Of a DNA stretch of 64,000 bases, positions 36,024-46,458 are shown one piece after another. The notes beneath the pieces were generated by a model. That model was not told the origin of the DNA and searched no databases. It was given only the letters and a program-made list of their open reading frames with translations. The position numbers and the translations under genes were made by a program. This stretch comes from Abelmoschus esculentus (lineage: Eukaryota; Streptophyta; Magnoliopsida; Malvales; Malvaceae), in the NCBI GenBank assembly GCA_035048815.1, contig JAUCBN010000024.1, forward strand, positions 3,160,001 through 3,224,000, in the 5' to 3' direction. The first letter of the stretch is position 1; the number at the start of each line of letters is the position of its first letter.

Positions 36024-37808
36024 ATGGACGGTAACAGTACGGAGGCTGAGCGGTGGTTGAGTATAGCGGAGAAGCTATTGGCGGCGCGTGATTTGCACGG
36101 GACCCGAACCTTCGCGCTCCGAGCCCGTGAATCGGCCCCTATTCTTGCCGACCAAATCCTTGCGGTGACGGACACTCTCTTAACGGCGCAATCTAATCCT
36201 CAGGATTGGTATGGGATCCTCCAACTCGTGCCGTTAACTCAGTCCATGGAAGTCGTGGCGAGTCAGTATAGGAAACTCGCTCTTCTTTTGAATCCTGGGA
36301 GGAACAGGCTCTCTTTCGCAGATCTGGCGTTTCAATTCGTTTCTGAAGCTTGGAATGTGCTGTCGAACGCTTCTAAGAAGGCCATTTATGATAACGAGTT
36401 GAGGTTCCTTCAGTTTGGTCAGGTGAATCAACTCAGTCAACAACAGCTTCAGCAACAGCAGCAGCAGCAAACGCAGACGCTTTTCATGCAACCGCCTCCG
36501 CCTCCTGCGCCGAAGGAAACGCAAACGCTGTTTATGCAAACTCCGCAGGAAAAGACGCCGACGCAAGTTACTCAACCGCTATTCTCTGGAAGAAACCCTA
36601 GAAATTCCGATAGAGATGAAAATACTGCTTTAGAAGGAGGAGGGCAGTTGGGTCTAAATAACAAGCCGCCGGAGCAAAACCGGCCGGTTGAGCCGATATG
36701 GAGGAGGCAGATGAATCAGATTGGTTTAGCAGGGACGAGTCAGGTTAATCAGTCAGGATCGGTCGGTTCCAGCCAGATTAATCAGCTCGAGCCAACACAG
36801 AGTCAGGTTAATCGGCCTGAGCCTATTCGTATGAGCCAGATTAATCAAACAGGAGCCGATAGCTGGAGTCAGTTTAATCGGGCGGAGCCAGCTCTTACGG
36901 ATCAAATTAACCAGAGAACAACTCATCTTCCTCCTAGGGAGAATAGTCAGACACAGCCAACTAGTGTGACTCAGCCTAGAGAAGCCACTGAGTCAGAGGG
37001 GATAACTTTCTGGACAGCTTGTCCGTACTGTTACGTTCTCTATGAGTATCCAAAGTTGTATGAGGATTTTACATTGAGGTGCCAGACTAAGAACTGTAGG
37101 AGAGCTTTTCATGCGGTTGTGATACCGACGCCGCCAGTAAATGGAAAGGACATGCATTTCAGCTGTTGGGGTTTTTTCCCATTAGGATTTTCTAGGGGAG
37201 GTAATTTTCCCAGTTGGTCACCTATTTCGACCATGTTTGCTTGCCCTAATAACCAGAATGCTGGGAAACAAAATGCTTCCAAAAAGTATGCTCCTAGAGT
37301 GTATTATGATGATGATGATGATGTATATGTAGATATTTCTGATTCAATTGATACTTCTGATGATGATGATTGGCGGAAAGAGAAGAGGAAGAAGACGAAG
37401 AATGCTAAAGGGAAAGGGTCCGTGGGGAGAAATGCTAAGAAACCACAGAGTGATAGATTGAAGAAGGCAACTAACGAGGAAACTAACGTTGATCGCAGCG
37501 GGAATTTGAGTGGTGTATCCACGGTGCTTGATGGTGTGCCAACTGCTGAGTCAAGCAGAAGGGGGGTTGTTAATAGTGGGAGGAAGCAGATGGGAAGGGG
37601 CGCAAAGAATTTGGGGAAGTTGGATTTGAATGTGGAGTTTAGCAATGAAGTGGAAGAGCCTGCGCCAAGGAGGAATGAGGGGAATCACGCTGGGTATGGG
37701 GAGGAAGATAACATTGAAGGGAATGGGTTCTTTGAGGGTCTTGATGAGTTTTTGAATAGCTTGCCTATACTTTCGGCTGTTGGGGATGATAAAGTTAAGG
37801 CTACTTAG
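36024..37808 (+). CDS. Single-exon J-like domain protein without the HPD motif
   Basis: An uninterrupted frame of 594 residues from ATG 36024. Residues 1-60 are the N-terminal region common to plant nuclear DnaJ proteins (EAERWLSIAEKLLAARDLHG). Residues about 61-127 match a J domain (DWYGILQL...YRKLALLLNPGRNR...AWNVLSNASKKAIYDNEL), but the catalytic HPD is replaced by N90-P91-G92, so it probably cannot stimulate Hsp70. A Gln-rich stretch (about 138-153) and SQ(V/I)N(Q/R) repeats (about 225-300) follow. A Cys4 zinc-ribbon-like segment comprises C333, C336, C353 and C358. The C-terminal part alternates Asp-rich and Lys/Arg-rich patches, and has LDLNVEF near 533, which resembles an EAR motif. 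It is probably nuclear. The client or partner is unknown. Confidence 0.85.
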   Translation: MDGNSTEAERWLSIAEKLLAARDLHGTRTFALRARESAPILADQILAVTDTLLTAQSNPQDWYGILQLVPLTQSMEVVASQYRKLALLLNPGRNRLSFADLAFQFVSEAWNVLSNASKKAIYDNELRFLQFGQVNQLSQQQLQQQQQQQTQTLFMQPPPPPAPKETQTLFMQTPQEKTPTQVTQPLFSGRNPRNSDRDENTALEGGGQLGLNNKPPEQNRPVEPIWRRQMNQIGLAGTSQVNQSGSVGSSQINQLEPTQSQVNRPEPIRMSQINQTGADSWSQFNRAEPALTDQINQRTTHLPPRENSQTQPTSVTQPREATESEGITFWTACPYCYVLYEYPKLYEDFTLRCQTKNCRRAFHAVVIPTPPVNGKDMHFSCWGFFPLGFSRGGNFPSWSPISTMFACPNNQNAGKQNASKKYAPRVYYDDDDDVYVDISDSIDTSDDDDWRKEKRKKTKNAKGKGSVGRNAKKPQSDRLKKATNEETNVDRSGNLSGVSTVLDGVPTAESSRRGVVNSGRKQMGRGAKNLGKLDLNVEFSNEVEEPAPRRNEGNHAGYGEEDNIEGNGFFEGLDEFLNSLPILSAVGDDKVKAT

Positions 37809-39861
37809 TGAAGTAAGATCCTTGTTGTTGTTTTTTTGTTTCTGTAGTAGTTTTAGTTGTTGTAATCAAATGCTTGTAGTATTTAATTATGCGGAGATGC
37901 TTAGGGCCTCCTTTTAAGCCTCTTTGTGGTTGAATTCAACTGTATATTCTGCAGCAGCATGTTTTGTTAATAATTTTATCGTTTTATACGGCCTATTTAC
38001 TCTGAAAGTTCTGTTTGTCAAAATTTCCTGTTCGGTAGGATAATTTGAAAGTTCGGTACAAAATCATGATAATTTATGTATGGGTTGAAGATGGCATGTT
38101 CTGTCCACCATGATTCTTGCGTTGACAGGAATGGGCGGTAAGTTTTCTGACTGGTCTCTTTCTCTTTTGAGTTGAAAGATTTTTTAACAATTATAATTGT
38201 TTTCTCCCCTTTTCTGTTCCTTCTTATTAAAAGAGAAAAGGCTGAGGCTTAGATGTAAGGAAGATGGAAATATGCTTCAAAAAAAAGTTGAATTGAGGTC
38301 GAGCTATTTAAGTTTGTTACTCTTGCTTTTGAGAAGATTTTTCTTACGGGGATTATGATTCAATGATTATGCAGCCTCTATGAATTTAGTTATCAATGCT
38401 TTGGGTTTGCAAATCTGCTTCCTCCTTTCTGAGAATAAGTTCCGTAAGGTTATGGAGCCCCCATGATTTTTGTTACCAATACTCTTCTCTAGATTTGCGC
38501 TGACTCACCTTAACATACACCCTTTAACTTCAAAGTTCAAATGAAGGAATCCCACTTGAAGTTGTCAGACTCTGGTTTGAACTTTGAGGTACACAATTTC
38601 ATCTTCTAGTCACAGATGCCGTGCAAACTTACTGGTATTCTAATCCTCTAGCCTTTAGCTTCCTATACCAATTGTGAGAGATATTCCTTCTTACCGGGCT
38701 CAAAATCCCTGTACCAACATTGTGCTAAATCTTCAGAAGTCTGTTTTTCAGAAGATCCTTTGTACTTTGCTTGATAAACTCATTGCCCTTGTGCAGACAT
38801 AAAATCTGATTCTCCCTTTCCTTTGTGTTGCTCCTTGATAGTCGGTAACTGCTTTAGTATAAAATATTTTAATTAAATATCAGCATTCATGTCATCATTC
38901 ACCAAGCAAGTGCAGCTTTTTTTGATAATTGAGTTGCTGTGCACTTTTTCAGTTTATCTTCTTTAACTTGCATATTTTTTTTAAAACTGCAATAGCTAAT
39001 TTGTTGATCAGATGTTAAAGAGTCCATCAAGTCATTCATTCTAATTATCAGTTGTATTTTCTTGCAATATGAATGACTGGTGATGTTAAACATTTATATT
39101 CTGCGTGCTGTAATTATTTGGTTTCTTTTCTCTGGGGTTGTACCGATAATGCTTTAACAGGTTTCTGTTTGCCCTAAATTCTAATTTAGTGAGCAGGACA
39201 AGACGTAACGAGAAGCTCTTTGCTGGTAGGATAACTTTTTATGGGGATCTGTTTCTGTACTTCTTCATATGGAGTTTTGGATTGTTGTAATTGACTCTTA
39301 AGGGCATTGTATGATGCTGACCTGGGAAGACGTGGCATGAAATAATCTGATTGTGAACTATGCTTTCCCTGTCAAAAACTGGAAGCTGCCTCGGGTTCTT
39401 TGTAGTGGTCAAATGTTGCTAAGTTTTAGATCACAGATCGCTTGGGATGCAATTGAACAGCTTTCTTTTCTGTCTACTGTAACAATTGAAGAGTATAACG
39501 CCTTATTGCTGTCTTTTTCAAGGGCAAAGAGGTACGTTATCGATAAACATGCTAAAGACTATTTTCTTATCGATTTTCTTACCAAGCATCTCCATTTAGA
39601 AGTGCTTGAATATTTGGTTCATCTTAGACATGGGAGCGTAAGTAATTCTTTTGTATTAAAGTGGCAACGAGCCACCTTGTTGATCTGGTAATCGTGACCT
39701 AGCTCTAGCTGTTGGACACGACCGCTATAACGAGTATGAAGTGATTTGCTTGTTATCTTCGGTCTGCATTACTTATTGTTGATGCCCCTGTATTCCATGT
39801 TGAATAGAAATCAAGGGAAACCATGTTACTATTAAGAAGAGTTTTGCATATGAAATCCCTC

Positions 39862-39946
39862 TGACGCATCCTTATTCGATACAGGGACAGAATGATCTTC
39901 AAGGTGATGCTAACACTCTGTCCCTGTATCGAATAAGGATGTGTCA
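39862..39946. ncRNA. Hairpin, candidate microRNA precursor
   Basis: The 5' arm 39862-39891 (with core CCTTATTCGATACAGGGACA) and the 3' arm 39917-39946 are inverted copies over 30 bases: 29 Watson-Crick pairs and one G-U pair. The loop is 25 bases (39892-39916). Size and shape suit a short plant MIRNA stem or a recently formed inverted duplication. The transcribed strand is unknown. I do not recognise the arms as a known miRNA family. Confidence 0.35.
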
Positions 39947-40131
39947 TGTTGGTCGTGTTTTTCAGTTCAGTTTTGTTATCTATGAGCATTGTTAATATGT
40001 TTTTTTTCCTTTTCACATGATTCCATTTTTCTCTTGTCAAGGTTATCCATTTGGGTTGTTTGTATCAGGAAATCTTGCATTTGGTTTCGCTGTCTGTGTG
40101 TTGATTTTTTTCGTGTTTGGTTGAGGAAGAA

Positions 40132-40334
40132 GATTATTAGGTAAACCTTATTTATCACGTCATCCGTGGTCTTAATTATTCAGAACCGTTCATCTCAATT
40201 TTTTAAGATGAATTATTACCGTTTTCATACATGTAATTAGTGGATGAGTAATTATTAGGTAGTTAATTTAAGATGAACTGTATTAATTGCTTGGATCGTG
40301 GGTGAATGACGTGATGAACAAGGTTCATATAATC
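40132..40334. mobile_element. MITE with TIR ending in CACGTCATYC
   Basis: The left end (GATTATTAGGTAAACCTTAT then TTATCACGTCATCCGTGG) is mirrored at the right end (GGTGAATGACGTGATGAACA then AGGTTCATATAATC). The inner block AACCGTTCATCTCAA is also inverted. About 203 bp. The right-end TIR word is shared with the element at 30866-31122. Confidence 0.7.
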
Positions 40335-40693
40335 AACGGATTGGTCGAACATCGTTTAGTTAAGTTTCTAAGTTTGAGATTTTGTATAGGAAGGAAATTC
40401 TTGTTCGGTGACCTACCTAGTAAAGTCAATTCTGATGCAGGATGGTTATGAGATATAAAAAAATAATAAAGGAAATAACTTGTATTGGTTTAGAGATTAT
40501 AAAAAGAAAAAAGAAAAGTCATATTTTTTGAGATTATAGTAAAAAATAGAAGATTATTACATAAATAAAAGATAAAAATAATCTTAATTATTTATTTATG
40601 TTTACCAAATGGATTAAAATAAGCGAATAAGTATTGAATTTTATGTTGTCTAAGTTAATTCTAACATCTTTATATAGAGAGAGTTGTACAAGC

Positions 40694-40790
40694 CTTCTAG
40701 TCTGAGTGGTAATTGGTTAATAAAATAATTGTTGTTTCTAAAGGTCACGGTTCGAGCACTAGCGATGCCAGCAGAGTAATTGCGAACTGA
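40694..40790 (+). repeat. tRNA-like (SINE-type) repeat relic
   Basis: A tract reading TAGTCTGAGTGGTAATTGGT, then about 30 bases later AAAGGTCACGGTTCGAGCAC, resembles Pol III A- and B-boxes in tRNA order. A related tract (CTAGTCTCAGTAGTTAAGAG followed by AGGTCACGAGTTCAAGC) lies at 46676-46760. No intact tRNA cloverleaf is expected. Confidence 0.35.
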
Positions 40791-40975
40791 TGGAACAAAT
40801 ATGTTAATTAGTTGACCAAATAAAAAATAAAGTATATTGTCGCGCGGTTCAGTTAGGTCAAGAGTCTAGTCTATATCCCGTGACAATATGCATTAAATCT
40901 ATAAGTTATGTACAGTATAATGACTAAAATTAAAATATAATCTTGTTATAATTGTGAGAAATATGTATAAGGAGA

Positions 40976-41108
40976 GATAATTAGGTGAACCTTGTTCACC
41001 ACGTTATTTATAGTCCAAATAATTAAAACCGTTCATCTCTAAATAACTACGTAAAACCGTTCATCTCTAAATAACTATGTAATAACTACCCATCCACTAA
41101 TTACATGT
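40976..41108. mobile_element. Partial copy of the 40132 MITE with internal duplication
   Basis: It begins AATTAGGTGAACCTTGTTCA, matching the TIR of the element at 40132-40334, and then repeats the block AAAACCGTTCATCTCTAAAT twice in tandem. The second TIR is missing or degraded. Confidence 0.6.
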
Positions 41109-41341
41109 AGGAAAGAGATGATGATTCACATAGATAAAAACATTAACATAGAGACCAATTTGCTCGATTTTAAATTTGAACTAAGTAGCCTTTTTAACTT
41201 TCTTTAATACATATTTGAATTTTACATAAGGATACTTGGATGTAATACAAATACATGGTTTAGATTTTAAAGTAGATTAAACTTGTATACAACCACAATG
41301 CAGATAGGAAGTTGAACAAACAATAACCACATCCCCTTGCA

Positions 41342-41349
41342 TATAAATA
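41342..41349 (+). promoter_or_regulatory. TATA box of the PELPK-like gene
   Basis: TATAAATA lies 82 bp upstream of the start codon at 41424, a normal distance for a short plant leader. Confidence 0.55.
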
Positions 41350-41423
41350 CAGACTAAAGTTGCTTCTTCGTTGCATCCAACACCGACATCGACCTATACT
41401 CTATACCTTAAATTCTTCGAGCT

Positions 41424-41732
41424 ATGGCATATAAGTATAACCATTTCCCTTCCTACGTTCTAATGTTATTCATTGTTTTATCATCATTCAACGATCGTAC
41501 GTTCGTAGTTAACGCACGGAATCTGCAGGAAACAGAACTGCCTAAGCCTGAGTTGCCATCGTTCCCTCAGATTCCAACTCTACCAAAGCCTGAGTTGCCA
41601 GCATTCCCTCAGATCCCAACACTGCCAAAGCCCGAGTTGCCTGAGCTGCCTCCGTTCCCAACCATCCCGACGCTGCCCAAGGACCTTCGTTTCCCTTTCT
41701 TTTCTCCACCTCACGCCACCACCAACCCTTGA
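41424..41732 (+). CDS. PELPK1-like secreted proline-rich cell-wall protein
   Basis: A single-exon frame of 102 residues. Residues 1-31 are a signal peptide (hydrophobic core YVLMLFIVLSS, cleavage near VVNA). The mature part is made of repeats built on PKPELP and FPQIPTLP: KPELPSFPQIPTLP, KPELPAFPQIPTLP and KPELPELPPFPTIP. The Pro-Glu-Leu-Pro-Lys pentapeptide defines Arabidopsis PELPK1, a cell-wall protein that affects germination and growth. It is much shorter than PELPK1 and has only a few units. It is the first member of a cluster of small Pro-rich secreted proteins, but its signal peptide differs from the other three. Confidence 0.8.
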   Translation: MAYKYNHFPSYVLMLFIVLSSFNDRTFVVNARNLQETELPKPELPSFPQIPTLPKPELPAFPQIPTLPKPELPELPPFPTIPTLPKDLRFPFFSPPHATTNP

Positions 41733-42434
41733 ACCGTCTTTTGAATCCCTCATCTCCTTTGTGCAGCTACATGTATAGTAATTGATGGTTAAACTTGTTC
41801 TATGGATATGCGTGAAGTGGATTGATGTAGCAGATTTGCATGAATTTGTCTTAGATTGTGGATGATACATGCATGCATGCATGCATGTAATATCATCATA
41901 TATATGTGTGTAATGTGTGGAATGCATTTAAGAAAAGAATGTTATGTATGTCTATCTATTTATGCATGATGAGTGTCCTTTGATTTTACATGTTCCACCT
42001 TAAATATATTCCCTGCAAGTTCTCAAGGATTGGAAATGTCAAGAATGGAGAAGATTTTGAGTTTAACCCTACTCATTGAACTATCCATGACAAGGGTGAA
42101 GTTAGAAAAATTGTTTGAATACAAATTAAAGGGTAAAATTTTGATACAAAGACAAGTATATTTATACTATAAAATCTAAAATTTAAATTTTAGATTTTAA
42201 AAAATTAAACCCTAAATTCTAAATACCAACCTTAAAGTATAAACTCTAAAATCTAAATATTTAAACTTTAATCCTTAAACTAAACTCATAACTCTAAACA
42301 ATTTGAGTATTATTTTTTTTTAAAATAGTAACTTATTTATCAACAAAATAAAATCACAAGAAAATGATTAAAAAATTCAACTAAATAACTCGAGAAAATA
42401 AAAGATACAAACAAATATTATTGTTACGAGTAGA

Positions 42435-42605
42435 CAGGGACAAAACTACATGGGGTGGGGAGGGGCAACCGCCCCTGCCCCGAAGAATTTTTTTCACTTT
42501 TGTTCCCTATTTAAATTTTAAAAAATTATCTTTTATGAATTTGTTCCCCTACTTTTAAACATTTATATTTTACCTCTCAAACCCAAAATCCTGACTCCGT
42601 CCCAG
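42435..42605. mobile_element. hAT-type MITE, CAGGGAC family, copy A
   Basis: The left end is CAGGGACAAAAC and the right end CTCCGTCCCAG, inverted copies with small differences. Flanking 8-bp direct repeats CGAGTAGA (42427-42434) and CGAGTAAA (42606-42613) differ at one base, as expected for an aged hAT insertion. 171 bp, non-coding. Related copies are at 56627, 57836 and 58262. Confidence 0.75.
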
Positions 42606-42949
42606 CGAGTAAACAAAAATACTGTTTTATAATGTCAGAGAATTTATATTGGCAACTGGCAATGACATGGGGATGTAGCAGACGCTTTTGTTGCAGGCAA
42701 GAAAAATAAAAGGGGAAAGAGATTCGGTTTTGTTACATTCTTGAAGAAAGTTAACGCTGAGAGAGACATTGAAAGAAATTAAAACAATATGAAAGTTATG
42801 TGGTTCACGTTCATCGTAATCAGCTTAGAAAATACCTAACATGTTAAATAACAGTTCTATGTCCTGTTAGAGAACCGACCAATTAGCTCAAACTTTGCCA
42901 ACATGGAGGTCTGTTCAACCATACTATCTAACATGGTAATTAATTAAAG

Positions 42950-43185
42950 GGATGACTTCATTACTTGAGATATCTTCTAAGCCAACCACGACCAGAACTG
43001 CATTTCACGAATCTTAAACTCCAATGTCCATGAGAAGGTGAGCTACCATAACGTTTAAGCTAACATGACCAATTCCCCCCCTGCTCCAAGCCTATATAAA
43101 CGCAACCCCAGGCTTTGTCTTCCCAACTCGAAACTATTAAGATACATCTTTCATCTGCTGTATCAGATTCAAATCTATCCTAAAA
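42950..43185 (+). promoter_or_regulatory. PRP copy 1 promoter, conserved in all three copies
   Basis: Words such as CCAATGTCCATGAGAAGGTG and GAGCTACC, then CCTATATAAA, recur in the same order before the PRP genes at 47423 and 50079. TATATAAA is at 43093-43100, 93 bp before the ATG; the TATA-to-ATG distance is 93-98 bp in all copies. A further upstream block (about 42830-42930) matches 47075-47180. Confidence 0.7.
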
Positions 43186-43581
43186 ATGGCCTCTTTCCAC
43201 TGCTTCCTTGTAACAGTCCTCGTGGCTTTGTCATTTTCAAGCATCAACGTAAGCCTAGCTGCTCGTCGCCTACAGCAACTGCCTCAATTGCCAACTCTGC
43301 CTACGGCAACACTGCCACCATTGCCATCGATGCCAACGATGCCTACGACAACACTGCCACCATTGCCATCAATGCCGACTCTGCCTACAACAACGTTGCC
43401 ACCGATGCCAGTGATACCATCAATATTGCCAAAGCCTGGGACGCTTCCTCCACTTCCAAGCTTGCCTAGTTTGCCAAGTTTGCCTAATGTGCCGAGTGCC
43501 ACACTGCCTCCTCTACCAAGCATGCCTTCAATTCCCTCTACTCCATTCCTTTCTCCACCACCTGCTCCTTCTACTCCTTGA
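43186..43581 (+). CDS. Leu-Pro-rich secreted protein, PRP copy 1
   Basis: A single exon of 131 residues. Residues 1-26 are a signal peptide (MASFHCFLVTVLVALSFSS, cleavage near SLAA). The mature protein starts RRLQQLPQLPTLP and is made of TLPPLPSMPTLPT-type units, then a PKPGTLPPLPSLPSLP module and a SPPPAPSTP end. The Pro every third residue favours an extended polyproline II rod, and cell-wall deposition is the likely fate. There are no Cys residues in the mature part and no SP4 extensin motifs. It is one of three tandem paralogues; compared with copies 2 and 3 the signal peptide has H5 and T/V changes. Confidence 0.82.
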   Translation: MASFHCFLVTVLVALSFSSINVSLAARRLQQLPQLPTLPTATLPPLPSMPTMPTTTLPPLPSMPTLPTTTLPPMPVIPSILPKPGTLPPLPSLPSLPSLPNVPSATLPPLPSMPSIPSTPFLSPPPAPSTP

Positions 43582-44263
43582 AAAAAAAAACACCCATTTC
43601 TTTGTGTCTACTCTGTTGACAGATACGATCTACTCCACACTGGATTTGGTTTACTGTGTTACTGTCGTAGCATGTTGTCTGATGCTACATAGTATTTGTT
43701 TATTTCCTTCTGTCTGTTGATTGAGAGAATTGTTTTTCCATTTATTACCACACATATATTTGTTTGTAGACATGGGACTTACCCAAGTCCATATTTCGTT
43801 TCACTTCGATATGTTATATGTTATTTATAGGATTATATATTTTATATTCCTTTATTATCATTTTTAACGATAATTATTGATTACAGTGATAAATATATTA
43901 CGTTTTTAAAATAAATCTTAAAATTGAATTAAAAAAACATTATCGAAGTAACACCTATAAACTTCGAACATGAATAATAAAATAAATATAAAATATAAAA
44001 TAAATTATATATATATATATATATTTGAATTTATTATTTATTGTTTGATCATATTCGTATACACGTACGAAAAAGAAAGAGTTGAGATATGTGTGCAAAT
44101 TATCTACCCCTAATCGTGCCCCATTGGGGTTCCATTTTAAATTAGGGTTTAGGCTTTGGAGTTTAGGGTTTAAAGTTATGAGTCGTGGTTAATATTTAAT
44201 GAATTAAGAACAAGATGTATTTTTAGGGTGTAAGATTTAGGTTTTAGTGTATAAAAAAGTTAT

Positions 44264-46458
44264 TGTAACACTCGACTCGGATGTCACAATGGGCCTCCGG
44301 CCCAAAACCCATATTTCAAAATTTCGTTTTAAAAGCCCAATAATAAAATCACGTAAGTTCGAAACCAATTACATAGTCCACTTAAATAAAAACAAGCCCA
44401 AAATAATTCAAGTAAAATGGAGCTCCAAAATATATCACAGACTATTTTAAAAACGTTCGACCCAAATAAAATAACAGAGTTACAATACATATAGGGTTCA
44501 ACATAGTACTAAGCCCACTACATCTAATAACTGTACTCTGACAACACGGTCGATGCTGAAAGTCCAAACCTCGATGGTGCTCCTCGTAGCCCGCTTCACC
44601 TAACCTACGCACGAAAACAGATTTCGAACGCTGAGCCACACAAGCTCAGTGGATACGCCAAACTCGGCCAACATCATGCATATCAAAGCAGTAAAGCATG
44701 ACATATAAATCACATGTATGGTATGATGGTCTAGCATGCTTGCCTAACACATGGCATAAATGAATGTATACTATCGCACACAGCATATACAATCGTATAA
44801 GTCAACACACAAGAGCGAGGCCCGCGTCCACACAGCATCGGGATCCTACACTCAGGATTGAGGCCGCCCTCAAATCCTATGCCCGGAATGTTACATCTGA
44901 CATCTTCGAACGAGGCCGCCCAACGTTCGGAAAAGGGTGGAGGCCGCCCAACCAACCCTATGCTCGGAATGTTACATCGAACATCTTCGAGTGAGGCCGC
45001 CCAACACTCAGAATAAAAAGTCTTCAATCATCACCCGACATGTTACATTGGATGGCCTTCGACGTGTTGCAACACTTATGGATATCCGAATTCCAACATA
45101 CAAAGACTCGACCACACAAACGATCCACCTAGGATCTCATTACAACAAGATATATTAAAGTCTTATCTCAATCGGTTTTTCGAAGTTATAACCTCAACTT
45201 AGTACGACAATTCATTTCATAGCTTTTAGATTAGAATGTTTATTATTTAAGATCACCGAGCCCCAAAACTCTATTCAAACTTAACCAAATTACACAGGGG
45301 TATCGATACCAGTATCGATACCACCTACCCAAAGTCAAAGTCAACAGAAGAAGGGAGGACTGTTTCGAAACACGTATCGATACAAAAAGTTTCTAGAATC
45401 CCCTGTATCGAAACAGGGTTCAATACCGTTGACCAACTTCAAAAGTCAACAGAAAGGGGATGACCCGTTTCGATACAGGTATCGATACTAAAAATTTCTG
45501 AAATCCTCGGTATCGAAGCATGGTTCGATACCCCTGGGCAACAAGCCAAAATATACTCATGGGCATCGATACCGGTAGCCCGAGTATCGATACCCCCTGC
45601 ACTAAGGACGATTTTACACTTAAAATTGCAAGATTTTCAACCCCAAACTTAATCTAATCGATCATAAAGTGTTCCTACTCAATATTAATGATGTTTAAAG
45701 TATTTTAACACCAATTTTCAGCCTTTAATCACATTAGTACGGATTCCACCATTGACACATACCAAGCTCAAACCAAGCACACACATGCACCAAATCTATA
45801 TGAATGCTATCTACCATGATATGCAAAATAATTAGAAGAGTTGGGAGTACCAACCTCTTAGCAAAACAGCAGCAAAACGAGTTTCCTCCTCTACCTCAAG
45901 TTTTTCCCCCTCCAAAGCTAGTTGATGGCTCACAAGCCTCTTTCTCTACAAGAGAAGGATGAAGAACGGATTAGACTTACCTTGGGATGATTCTAGAGCT
46001 TTAAAATACAAAAAGATTCAGATTTAAAGCTCTTAAAACCCAATCCCGAGCTCCCCCTAAAACCCTCACTTAAACCCTTCTTCCCACCAAACTAACACCT
46101 CTTAAGCTTTAAAGATAGATTCTCAACAGCCCTACAACTTCTTCTCCATCAAGAAAACGAGATTCTAACCCAAACTCAGCAAGATCTCACCTTTACACTT
46201 CCTTGGGCTTTAGATGAAGAAGATGAAAGAAAAGAAAAAGCTCTCTGCTCTTATGACTTCATCTCTGCAGAACTACACACCCAAAACTCCTCCATTCAGC
46301 TTATTTTGGCATTTACTAAAATATCCTCAGCCCACATCTCACAAGTCCAACAAACCAAGGGCCCAACAGGCCCAAAACCACACTAACCCGAGCCCAAACC
46401 CGAGGCTCAACACAACGGGTTAACCCGACACACTAAAACGAGAATTCGGGTCGTTATA
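44264..46458. mobile_element. Probable solo LTR (2195 bp) with 5-bp target-site duplication
   Basis: The element runs from TGTAACACTCGACTCGG to AATTCGGGTCGTTATA and is flanked by GTTAT on both sides (44259-44263 and 46459-46463). A 5-bp duplication and a TG start suit an LTR retrotransposon, although it ends in TA and not CA. It is richer in GC than its surroundings. Inside, a block of about 80 bp starting GAGGCCGCCC is repeated at 44858-45012, and TATCGATACC-type words are repeated at 45295-45600. No gag or pol coding sequence is present, which fits recombination to a solo LTR. Confidence 0.6.

Larger units (their letters stand above)
37809..41423. other. Intergenic region with a hairpin and two MITE copies
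   Basis: The first 150-200 bases are probably the 3' UTR of the J-like gene. From 38100 to 39750 base composition stays moderate, without strong coding signal; a 112-codon frame at 39353-39691 is not recognised. A near-perfect hairpin lies at 39862-39946, a MITE at 40132-40334, a tRNA-like repeat near 40694-40790, and a partial MITE copy near 40976-41108. The end holds the promoter of the PELPK-like gene. Confidence 0.5.
41733..43185. other. Intergenic between the PELPK-like gene and PRP copy 1
   Basis: The PELPK-like 3' region contains a short GCAT microsatellite (about 41870-41886). A telomere-like tract lies at 42180-42300 and an hAT-type MITE at 42435-42605. The last 350 bases are the upstream region that is shared with the other two PRP copies. 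Confidence 0.55.

Noticed and set aside
39353..39691. 112-codon open frame on the plus strand downstream of the J-like gene
   Set aside because: No domain, signal or family was recognised, it has no visible partner exons, and the local composition is like the non-coding flank.
43284..43523. Gly-rich frame antisense to the PRP genes (also at 47509 and 50177)
   Set aside because: It is the mirror of the Pro-rich repeats (CCN read as NGG) and has no promoter or start context of its own.
44731..45158. Several overlapping open frames on both strands within the solo LTR
   Set aside because: They arise from the duplicated GC-rich GAGGCCGCCC block and show no gag, pol or host protein similarity that I can recognise.
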